Shown here: piece after piece, positions 1 through 6,078 of the stretch
Numbering within the stretch: position 1 is the stretch's first letter
Layout: every line of letters begins with the position of its first letter
NCBI RefSeq assembly: GCF_044344315.1
Contig: NZ_JBIJDC010000158.1
Location: 1 to 7,669 of the forward strand
DNA length: 7,669 bases
Source: Zoogloea sp044344315
GTDB lineage: Bacteria > Pseudomonadota > Gammaproteobacteria > Burkholderiales > Rhodocyclaceae
Reading direction: 5' to 3'
The notes under the pieces: model-generated
What the model saw: the letters and a program-made list of their open reading frames with translations, nothing else
Told to the model about the DNA's origin: nothing
Databases searched by the model: none
Position numbers and translations under genes: made by a program

Positions 1-758
1 TCGCGGATCAGGGCCAGCTTGTCGGGGGTGCCCATCAGGAAGGTGAAGAAGCCGTCCAGCTCTTCAAAGCCCTTCTGCAGGGCGGTTTCCAGGTCGTCCC
101 CTTCACGCAGGCGCCATTCCAGGAAGCGGCAGGCGGCCTCGGTGTCGTTGTCGGTCTCGAAGGTGATGCCCCGCGGCTCGAGCATGCGACGGATGCCGTT
201 GGGGTTGGACAGGGAGCCGTTGTGCACCAGGCAGAAGTCTTCACCGGCGGTGAAGGGGTGGGCGCGGTCCGGGGTCACCGCAGACTCGGTGGCCATGCGG
301 GTGTGGCCCACCAGGTGGGAGCCGGTCAGTGCGCCAAAGCCGTAGCGGGCGGCCACCTCGGCCGGGGTGCCGATGTCCTTGTAGAGGTCGATGCTGCGCC
401 CGGTGGACAGGATGTGCAGCTTGGGGTGGTGCTCCTTGATCCAGCGCTTGACCACCGTCGGGGCGATGTCGAAACCGAGGATGGCGTGATTGCCCTTGGG
501 GGTGATGCTGGCGCTGACGCCCAGGTGAGCCTTGAGCTCGTGGGTGAGGCCGAGCCAGTTGAAGTCGGCGCCGTCTTCGGTGAGGCCGGAGTACAGGCTG
601 ATCTTGCGCTGGCTGTCGGCCAGGGGCGTGCCGAACACGGCCAGGCCGGCGGAGTCGGGGCCGCGCTCGGTCATGCCGATGAGCATCGGGACCATCAGCT
701 CGCCGAGCTTCTCCCGCAGGGCCGGTGTCTTCACCAGCAGTCCAACGATTCCACACAT
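1..758 (-). CDS. mgsA: N-methylglutamate synthase subunit A-like class II glutamine amidotransferase (3' end outside window)
   Basis: The frame opens at an ATG (756-758) and stays open to the window edge, giving 252 codons without a stop. The protein begins MCGIVG, so Cys2 becomes the N-terminal nucleophile after Met removal, the hallmark of Ntn-type class II glutamine amidotransferases. Further family blocks are RGPDSAG (32-38), GHTRMATES (151-158), HNGSLSN (179-185) and ETDNDTEAA (201-209). No other domain is visible, so it looks like a stand-alone amidotransferase rather than the front of GltB, PurF or GlmS. In the NMG pathway such a protein is subunit A of N-methylglutamate synthase, expected to cleave a gamma-glutamyl amide for the partner FMN and GXGXG subunits. 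It follows gmaS in the same direction, across a 161-bp gap rich in palindromes. A GAAGGAG sequence 8 bases upstream supports the start. The amidotransferase call is nearly certain; the mgsA assignment rests on context. Confidence 0.87.
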   Translation of the reverse strand, partial: MCGIVGLLVKTPALREKLGELMVPMLIGMTERGPDSAGLAVFGTPLADSQRKISLYSGLTEDGADFNWLGLTHELKAHLGVSASITPKGNHAILGFDIAPTVVKRWIKEHHPKLHILSTGRSIDLYKDIGTPAEVAARYGFGALTGSHLVGHTRMATESAVTPDRAHPFTAGEDFCLVHNGSLSNPNGIRRMLEPRGITFETDNDTEAACRFLEWRLREGDDLETALQKGFEELDGFFTFLMGTPDKLALIR

Positions 759-766
759 GGTTGCTT

Positions 767-773
767 CTCCTTC
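767..773 (-). promoter_or_regulatory. Ribosome binding site of mgsA
   Basis: On the minus strand this reads GAAGGAG, 8 bases before the ATG at 758. It fixes the mgsA start so that cysteine is residue 2. That matters because the catalytic nucleophile must be exposed at the N-terminus. Confidence 0.75.
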
Positions 774-815
774 GTTAAGTCTTTGATTCGTTGATCCGGC
801 TTCGTCTGAACCTCA

Positions 816-914
816 GGGGCGACTTCGATCGCCGATCTGCGCGTTGATTCGTCGGCATGCCTTTGATCGACGTCCGTGGGCGACTGAAGTCGCCCCTACA
901 GAGTCGCCGCTACA
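816..914. repeat. REP/BIME-like palindromic repeat cluster in the gmaS-mgsA gap
   Basis: A perfect palindrome GGGCGACTGAAGTCGCCC lies at 878-895 (8-bp arms, 2-base centre). With its flanks, the block 872-899 matches 7401-7428 at 27 of 28 positions. A degenerate partner in opposite orientation lies at 816-833 (GGGGCGACTTCGATCGCC). It differs from the consensus only in the two central bases, which are GA instead of AG. A third partial copy (AGTCGCCGCTACAG) follows at 902-914, just before the gmaS stop codon. Two opposed palindromes separated by a short spacer resemble bacterial interspersed mosaic elements. The RNA transcribed across this gap could form one or two hairpins. No T-tract follows them on the coding strand, so an intrinsic terminator is not indicated. 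Confidence 0.82.
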
Positions 915-919
915 GGGGT

Positions 920-2248
920 TCAGAAGAATTCCAGGTAGCTCTTGATTTCCCAGTCGGACACGTGGCGCATGTACTCCACCCATTCCATGTGCTTGAGGCG
1001 CAGGAACTCGCCGGCGACGGGGCCGAGGGCCTTGCACAGCACGGTGTCCTTCTCCAGGGCGAGCAGGGCTTCGTGGAGGTTCTGGGGCAGGATCTCGATG
1101 CCCTCGGCCTTCAGCTCTTCGGGGCTGAGGGCGTAGAGGTTCTGGTTGTGGGGGGCGCCCGGATCGAGGTTGCGCTCGATGCCGTCGAGGCCGGCAGCGA
1201 TGACGGCGGCGGTGGCCAGGTAGGGGTTGCAGGCGCCGTCGGGCAGGCGCAGCTCCAGCCGGCCGTGGGGGATGCGCACCATGGACGAGCGGTTGTTGTC
1301 GCCGTAGCTGATGTAGGCCGGGGCCCAGGTGGCGCCGGTGAGGGAGCGGCCCACCACCAGGCGCTTGTAGCTGTTGACCGTGGGGGCGCAGATGGCCGCC
1401 AGGGCCGGCGCGTGGGCCAGGATGCCGCCCAGGAACTGGTAGGCCAGCTTCGAGAGGCCGAGGCCGTACTTGTCGGACTCGTCGGCGAATAGGTTGGTCT
1501 TGCCCTCACCGATGGACATGTGGATGTGCATGCCGTTGCCCGGCCGGTTGGCGAAGGGCTTGGGCATGAAGGAGCAGATCATGCCCAGGTCGTTGGCGAT
1601 CTCCGAGGCAGCCATCTTGAACAGCAGGTAGTGGTCGGCGGAGGTCAGGCAGTCGGCAAAGGTGTAGTTGATCTCGAACTGGCCGTTGGCGTCCTCGTGG
1701 TCGATCTGATAGACGTCCACATCCACCTGACGCAGGCTGTCGGTGAGGGTTTCGAGGAACTGGCGGTTGCGCGACAGGCCCTTGTAGTCGTAACAGGGCT
1801 TGGGCAGGGTGTCGGTGGGGTCGGTGGGGATGATGTTGCCGTTGGCATCCTTCTTGAGCAGGGAAAATTCCGGCTCAAGCCCGGTGAAGAAGGTGTAGCC
1901 CATGGCGTCGAGGCGCTTGATCTGCTCCTTCAGCACCACGCGGGTGTCCAGCGGCCAGGGCTCGCCTTTCACATGGCCGTCGCAGGCGATGCGGGCATAG
2001 CCGGGCTGCCAGGGCACCAGGGTCAGGGTGTCCAGGTCACCGATGGCCATGTAGTCCGGGCCATTGGGTTCGATGCCGAGGCCCCACACCGCGAAGCCGG
2101 CAAAACCGGCCCCGGTGGTGAGGATGCTGTCGAAATGGGCAGCCGGAACGGCCTTGGTCTTGGCCGTGCCGTGGATGTCGACAAACTGGGCCAGCACATA
2201 CTTGACCTCGTTGTCGGCGAGAAACTTCTTGGCTTCCGTGGGCGTCAT
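920..2248 (-). CDS. gmaS: Gamma-glutamylmethylamide synthetase (glutamine synthetase family, GlnT/GmaS type)
   Basis: This 442-residue protein of the glutamine synthetase fold probably catalyses ATP + L-glutamate + methylamine to gamma-glutamylmethylamide, the entry step of the NMG pathway. Visible GS signatures are LEPEFSL with metal ligands around E125/E127, DHEDANGQFEIN (183-194) with E185 and E192, NRPGNGMHIHMS (234-245) with the glutamate/ATP-site histidines, KRLVVG (295-300), NNRSSMVRIP (318-327) and RLELRLPDGACNPY (330-343). The protein ends in RHVSDWEIKSYLEFF, a tail I associate with GmaS-type proteins. AGGAG lies 7 bases before the ATG. The gene starts 36 bp after mgdD, so co-transcription is likely. 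A housekeeping GlnA would not be expected inside a soxBDAG-like cluster. Similar sequences are often labelled type III glutamate-ammonia ligase; the methylamine specificity is inferred from overall resemblance and neighbours. Confidence 0.9.
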   Translation of the reverse strand: MTPTEAKKFLADNEVKYVLAQFVDIHGTAKTKAVPAAHFDSILTTGAGFAGFAVWGLGIEPNGPDYMAIGDLDTLTLVPWQPGYARIACDGHVKGEPWPLDTRVVLKEQIKRLDAMGYTFFTGLEPEFSLLKKDANGNIIPTDPTDTLPKPCYDYKGLSRNRQFLETLTDSLRQVDVDVYQIDHEDANGQFEINYTFADCLTSADHYLLFKMAASEIANDLGMICSFMPKPFANRPGNGMHIHMSIGEGKTNLFADESDKYGLGLSKLAYQFLGGILAHAPALAAICAPTVNSYKRLVVGRSLTGATWAPAYISYGDNNRSSMVRIPHGRLELRLPDGACNPYLATAAVIAAGLDGIERNLDPGAPHNQNLYALSPEELKAEGIEILPQNLHEALLALEKDTVLCKALGPVAGEFLRLKHMEWVEYMRHVSDWEIKSYLEFF

Positions 2249-2255
2249 TGCCGCT

Positions 2256-2260
2256 CTCCT
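2256..2260 (-). promoter_or_regulatory. Ribosome binding site of gmaS
   Basis: AGGAG on the minus strand, 7 bases before the ATG at 2248, in the 36-bp mgdD-gmaS gap. That gap contains no hairpin or promoter-like element that I can see, which supports a shared transcript. Confidence 0.65.
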
Positions 2261-2284
2261 GATGTTGGGTTGGGTTCGGGCGAT

Positions 2285-2890
2285 TCAGTTGAAGCTGTGG
2301 GGGGCGACGGCGCCGCCACCCAGCTCGACGGCGATGCCGAGCAGGGTTTCCCACAGGTAATGTCCATAGGTGCCGTCGCACCAGATGCGTGCGGCGGGCA
2401 GCCCCTTGCGCACTTCCGGGATGACCGTGACGCCGACACCGACCATCGAGGTGAGCACCACCGGCCGGTCGGCCGGGTCGAGGGGGCGGAAGTTGACGTT
2501 GCAGGTCTGGCGCAGCAGCTCGTCCAGGCGCGCGCCACCAACAATCAGCGCGGCGTCCTGGCGCAGCACCGGATACACACCGGGGCCGCGGGGCGCAGCG
2601 GCGAGGGAGGCGATCAGCGCGTCCGGGCCTTCGATCAAAAACTCGGTGAAGCCAAGCCGGGCGATCAGCCCGCCGCCATCAAGGGGCAGCCAGCTGTTGG
2701 TGTTCGGCGGGATGGGCAGGCCGAGGCTTTCCAGCCAGGCGATGGCGCCGGGGCCCTTGCAGCCGTGACGGGCTGTAAGAGACACGTCGGCGATGCCGAG
2801 GCTGGCGGCCGCGGCGGCCTGGTCTTGCGGCTTGAGGAGCGTGGTGGCAAGGAGTTCGGCCACCGGGCTCACGGCGAGGTTTGCGCTCAT
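2285..2890 (-). CDS. mgdD: N-methylglutamate dehydrogenase subunit D (sarcosine oxidase gamma subunit-like, SoxG family)
   Basis: This 201-residue protein matches the gamma subunit of heterotetrameric sarcosine oxidase-type enzymes in length and in the segments RHGCKGPGA (41-49), WLESLGLPIPPNTNSW (52-67) and FRPLDPADRPVVLTSM (134-149). SoxG is a small subunit related to the GcvT/YgfZ fold that packs against the alpha subunit's folate-binding region. It carries no flavin itself. Near its end the protein reads WCDGTYGHYLWETL. Its ATG overlaps the mgdC stop codon (ATGA, 2887-2890), so translation is probably coupled and stoichiometric with the alpha subunit. A strong AAGGAGG lies 4 bases upstream. 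Family membership is confident. The choice of mgdD over soxG depends on the adjacent gmaS and mgsA. Confidence 0.9.
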   Translation of the reverse strand: MSANLAVSPVAELLATTLLKPQDQAAAAASLGIADVSLTARHGCKGPGAIAWLESLGLPIPPNTNSWLPLDGGGLIARLGFTEFLIEGPDALIASLAAAPRGPGVYPVLRQDAALIVGGARLDELLRQTCNVNFRPLDPADRPVVLTSMVGVGVTVIPEVRKGLPAARIWCDGTYGHYLWETLLGIAVELGGGAVAPHSFN

Positions 2891-5799
2891 GCGGCCTCCT
2901 TCTGCTTGAGGTTGTCCGGGTCGTAGAACGGGGTGGTGCTGACCTGGGCCTGCACCAGGGTGCCGTCGGTGAGGCGGATGCTGACGGTGTGGCCGGGGGT
3001 GGCCAGATCGGGCCGCAGGAAGGCCAGGCCGATGGTCCGGTCGAGGCTGGGGCTGAAGGCGATGCTGGTGACGCGGCCGGCGATGTCGCCGCCCTCAATG
3101 ACCAGGTTGCACTCCAGGGGCACGGCGCCGCTGTAACCCACCGGGAAGACGATGCCGGCCAGCTGCTGCTTGCGCGGCTTGCGGGCGATGGCGGCGAGGC
3201 TGCGCTGGCCGACGAAGAAGGGCTTGGCCATCTTCACCGCCCAGTCCATGCCCACTTCCAGCGGCGTGGTGAGGCCGTCGGTGTCCTGGCTGATGATGAT
3301 GTGACCCTTCTCGAGGCGCAGCAGACGCTGGGCTTCGACGCCGAAGGGGCGGATGCCATGGGCCTTGCCGGCCTGCATCAGGGCATCCCACAGGGCGCCG
3401 CCCATGCTGGCGGGCACGTGGATCTCGTAGCCCCACTCACCCACGAAGCCGACGCGCATCAGCCGGGCGGGGATCTTTCCACCGCCCACGGTCACTTCGC
3501 CCTCGCGCACCGCCAGGTAGGGAAAGGCGGCGGCGGAGAGATCCAGGCTGGTGAGGGTCTTCAGCACCTCGCGGGACTTGGGGCCCGCCAGGTTCACCGC
3601 GGCGAAGGCGCCGGTGTGATTGACGATGCCGCAGTCCAGCCGCCACATGGTGTTGAGGCGCGACAGCTCCCGGTAGATGGTGGCGGCACCGGAAGTGGTG
3701 GTGGTGAAGTAGAAGTGGTCGTCCGCCAGGCGGGCCACCACGCCGTCGTCGATGACCACGCCGGACTCGTCGCACATCACCGCGTAGCGGGTCATGCCGA
3801 CCTTGAGGTTGGCGTAGTTGGAGGTGTAGACCCGCTCCAGGAACTCGGCGGCCTGGGGCCCGATGACTTCGAGCTTGCCCAGGGTGCCCACGTCGATGAG
3901 GCCGACGCCGTTGCGCACCGCGTGGGCTTCGCCGCGGATGCAGGCCAGGCGGTCCTGGCCGGCGACCTGGTAATACTCGGGGCGCTGCCACACGCCGGCC
4001 GGCATCCACTTGGCGCCCAGGGCGTCGTGGCGGCTGGTGAGCGGGGTGCGACGCTCCGGGTTGAAGCCGCGCCCGGCCAGGATGGCCATGGGGACCGGGT
4101 GGTAGAAGGGGCGCGCGGTGGTGGTGCCGACCTGCTGGGGCTCCTTGCCGGTGAGGCGGGCCAGGATGCGCAGCCCGTTCATGTTGGAGTGCTTGCCCTG
4201 GCTGGGGCCCATGCCGTTGGTGGAGAAGCGCTTGAGCAGCTCGATGTTGTCGAAACCCTCCTGCACGGCGTTGCAGAAATCCTTGAACTGCAGGTCTTCG
4301 TCGAAATCGACGAAGTTCTTGCCGGCGGGGTGGTCGACGATGGGCCAGGGGTGGCTGGGGCTCTCGGCTTCGGGCGGCAGGGCTTCGCCGGTGGCCTGGC
4401 CGAAGCCGGCGGCCGCAGCGGCGTGGCTGCCGGCGCGGGTGCCGTCGGCCATGCGCCGGGCCAGCTCATGTACGCCATTGACACGGCCACAGGCAAACAC
4501 GCCGTCGGGCAGCACGTCGGGGACGAACTGTTCGACCTTCTTGTCATAGCGCATGCGGGTGCCGGCCTGGTACAGCAGGTTGGCGGCGGGCGCCCAGCCG
4601 GTGCTCATCAGGATGCCGTCGCAGGCGATGTCGCGGGTCGGGACGCCGGGGGTGCCGTTGGCTTGCAGCGCGGCAACGCGGGCGCCGGCACACAGACCCT
4701 TGCCGTCGGGCAGGGCTTCGACCACGGCGTGGCCGCTGAGGATCTCGACGCCGGACTGCTGCAACAGGCGCGCCAGGGTGTCGGCGCTGCCGACGGTGGC
4801 ACGCAGATCCACCACGGCGGCCACGCCGACACCCTGGGCCAGCAGGTCGAGGGCGGCCCGGTAGCCGTCGGCGTTGGCGACCAGCACCACGGCCTTGTTC
4901 ACCGGCTTGACGCCGTAGCGGTACATCAGGCGCTGGGCGGCACTGGCCAGCATCACGCCGGGCAGGTCGTTGTTGTGGAAGACGGCAGGCTGCTCGAAGG
5001 CGCCGCTGGCCACCACCACGCTGCCGGCGCGCATCTTGAGCATGCGTTCGGCGCTGACCAGGGGGATCCAGTGGTCCTTGTAGTAACCGGCGGCGTAGGT
5101 GCCGGTGAGCACGCGGATGCGCGGCTGGGCGGCCACCTGGACGAGCAGCTCGGCGAGCAGGCGACGGCGGCTGGCTTCGTTGCCGATCTGGTAGCTGGCA
5201 CTGCCGCCGGCCCGGGCGTTCTCGTCCACCACCACCACCTCGGCGCCCTGGGCGGCGGCGGCGAGGGCCGCCGACAGGCCGGAGGGGCCGGCGCCGATCA
5301 CCAGCACGTCGCAGAAGTCGTAGGCCTTGGGGGTGCTGCGGTGGGGGGCCTGGAGGTCCACCCGGCCGAGGCCGGTCATGTAGCGGAACATGCGCTCCCA
5401 CAGGGGGAAGAGCTTGCGGGTGTGGAAGGCCTTGTAATAGAAGCCCACCGGCAGGAAGCGCGCCATCTTGCCCAGGAAGCGGCCCTTGTCGCCCTCCAGG
5501 CTGCCGAAGGTATTGACCGCGCTGAGGTCCATGCCGGCAACAAGCGGGGTGACGTCGGCGCGCACGTTGGGGGTGCCACCCAGCTGGTGCAGGGCGTTGG
5601 TGTCATGGTTGGCCAGGGACAGCACGCCCCGCGGCCGGTGGTACTTGAAACTGCGGCCGAGGACGCGCACATCGGCGCCCCACAGGGCGGAGCTGATGGT
5701 GTCGCCTTCGTAGCCCTTGTAACTGCGGCCTTCGAAGCGGAATTCGAGGGGGCGGGAGCGGTCGATCCACTCGCCGCTGGTGGCGGGCAAACGCATCAT
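2887..5799 (-). CDS. mgdC: N-methylglutamate dehydrogenase subunit C (sarcosine oxidase alpha subunit-like, SoxA family)
   Basis: This 970-residue large subunit has the SoxA domain order. First is a 2Fe-2S-ferredoxin-like N-terminal domain (about 12-95, including LGRSFKYHRPRG at 47-58). Next is a dinucleotide-binding Rossmann region with VIGAGPSGLSAALAAAAQGA (167-186) and acidic VVVVDE (188-193), then a second nucleotide-binding segment (about 301-333). The C-terminal half is a GcvT/aminomethyltransferase-like folate domain (about 560-965). There is no cysteine before C163, so the ferredoxin-like domain cannot hold a cluster. In the pathway the beta subunit oxidises N-methylglutamate and this subunit is expected to pass the methylene unit to tetrahydrofolate. 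The gene overlaps both neighbours by ATGA. Two ATGs are in tandem: GGGAG lies 4 bases from the first and 7 from the second, so translation may begin at either. Substrate assignment is from context; the fold is certain. Confidence 0.92.
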   Translation of the reverse strand: MMRLPATSGEWIDRSRPLEFRFEGRSYKGYEGDTISSALWGADVRVLGRSFKYHRPRGVLSLANHDTNALHQLGGTPNVRADVTPLVAGMDLSAVNTFGSLEGDKGRFLGKMARFLPVGFYYKAFHTRKLFPLWERMFRYMTGLGRVDLQAPHRSTPKAYDFCDVLVIGAGPSGLSAALAAAAQGAEVVVVDENARAGGSASYQIGNEASRRRLLAELLVQVAAQPRIRVLTGTYAAGYYKDHWIPLVSAERMLKMRAGSVVVASGAFEQPAVFHNNDLPGVMLASAAQRLMYRYGVKPVNKAVVLVANADGYRAALDLLAQGVGVAAVVDLRATVGSADTLARLLQQSGVEILSGHAVVEALPDGKGLCAGARVAALQANGTPGVPTRDIACDGILMSTGWAPAANLLYQAGTRMRYDKKVEQFVPDVLPDGVFACGRVNGVHELARRMADGTRAGSHAAAAAGFGQATGEALPPEAESPSHPWPIVDHPAGKNFVDFDEDLQFKDFCNAVQEGFDNIELLKRFSTNGMGPSQGKHSNMNGLRILARLTGKEPQQVGTTTARPFYHPVPMAILAGRGFNPERRTPLTSRHDALGAKWMPAGVWQRPEYYQVAGQDRLACIRGEAHAVRNGVGLIDVGTLGKLEVIGPQAAEFLERVYTSNYANLKVGMTRYAVMCDESGVVIDDGVVARLADDHFYFTTTTSGAATIYRELSRLNTMWRLDCGIVNHTGAFAAVNLAGPKSREVLKTLTSLDLSAAAFPYLAVREGEVTVGGGKIPARLMRVGFVGEWGYEIHVPASMGGALWDALMQAGKAHGIRPFGVEAQRLLRLEKGHIIISQDTDGLTTPLEVGMDWAVKMAKPFFVGQRSLAAIARKPRKQQLAGIVFPVGYSGAVPLECNLVIEGGDIAGRVTSIAFSPSLDRTIGLAFLRPDLATPGHTVSIRLTDGTLVQAQVSTTPFYDPDNLKQKEAA
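2895..2901 (-). promoter_or_regulatory. Strong ribosome binding site of mgdD inside the mgdC 3' end
   Basis: AAGGAGG on the minus strand is a near-complete anti-16S match. It lies 4 bases before the mgdD ATG and within the last codons of mgdC, which encode KEAA. It suits re-initiation at the ATGA overlap. Confidence 0.7.
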
Positions 5800-5808
5800 T
5801 CTTCTCCC
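5794..5808 (-). promoter_or_regulatory. Tandem start codons and ribosome binding site of mgdC, overlapping the mgdB stop
   Basis: The minus strand reads GGGAGAAGAATGATG. The first ATG (5797-5799) forms an ATGA overlap with the mgdB TGA. The second ATG (5794-5796) follows immediately and sits at a better distance (7 bases) from GGGAG. The two starts differ by one methionine, so the protein is essentially the same either way. Confidence 0.6.
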
Positions 5809-6053
5809 TGATAAAAGTAGGTCTTGAGCACGACGTCCTTCTCGGTGTCACGCTCGGCGATGAACCAGGTGTTGCTGGGGGTGTGGCACCACCACTCCTT
5901 CTTCACACCGGGCGCGCCGTTGCGGTTGAAGACGTAGTCGGCCCATTCGTCGTCGCTGGCCAGATTCGGGTTGGGCATGGGGCGCACTTCGCCCCAGTAG
6001 AAGAACTCGGAGACGGGGCGGGGGCCGTTGAGGGGGCAGGTCAGGATCTTCAT
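5796..6053 (-). CDS. mgdB: N-methylglutamate dehydrogenase subunit B (sarcosine oxidase delta subunit-like, SoxD family)
   Basis: This 85-residue protein is typical of SoxD in size and position. It shows CPLNGPRPVSEF (6-17), SDDEWADYVFNRNG (33-46) and EWWCHTPSNTWFIAERDT (53-70). In classical tetrameric sarcosine oxidase the delta subunit binds zinc through three cysteines and one histidine, with a CPxC motif near the N-terminus and a His-x3-Cys near residues 59-63. Here the second cysteine of the first motif is Asn9 and the second motif reads H57-TPS-N61. Two ligands are therefore replaced, while Cys6 and His57 remain and an extra Cys56 is present. From memory the CPLNG variant recurs in delta subunits of NMG-type clusters, so it is probably a subtype feature rather than damage. 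It starts 25 bp after mgdA with AGAGGA 8 bases upstream, and overlaps mgdC by 4 bp. Confidence 0.9.
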   Translation of the reverse strand: MKILTCPLNGPRPVSEFFYWGEVRPMPNPNLASDDEWADYVFNRNGAPGVKKEWWCHTPSNTWFIAERDTEKDVVLKTYFYQGEE

Positions 6054-6061
6054 GGTGGGTT

Positions 6062-6067
6062 TCCTCT
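6062..6067 (-). promoter_or_regulatory. Ribosome binding site of mgdB
   Basis: AGAGGA on the minus strand, 8 bases before the ATG at 6053. It lies in the 25-bp gap after the mgdA stop. No terminator-like structure is present in that gap. Confidence 0.6.
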
Positions 6068-6078
6068 CTGTGGCCGAC

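Noticed and set aside
872..899. Intrinsic terminator after gmaS
   Set aside because: The palindrome forms a good GC hairpin, but no T-rich stretch follows on the transcribed strand, and the element is a dispersed repeat present elsewhere in the window.
920..2248. Housekeeping glutamine synthetase GlnA
   Set aside because: The C-terminus, internal blocks and operon context fit the GmaS/GlnT group, and no glnB, ntrB or ntrC gene is nearby.
2881..5811. 976-codon plus-strand open frame opposite mgdC, and similar long antisense frames at 1520-2926 and 6028-7326
   Set aside because: Their low-complexity Gly/Ala/His/Val-rich translations mirror the codon bias of the minus-strand genes. High third-position GC keeps the opposite frame free of stops. 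No domain or start signal supports them, whereas the minus-strand proteins are clear family members.
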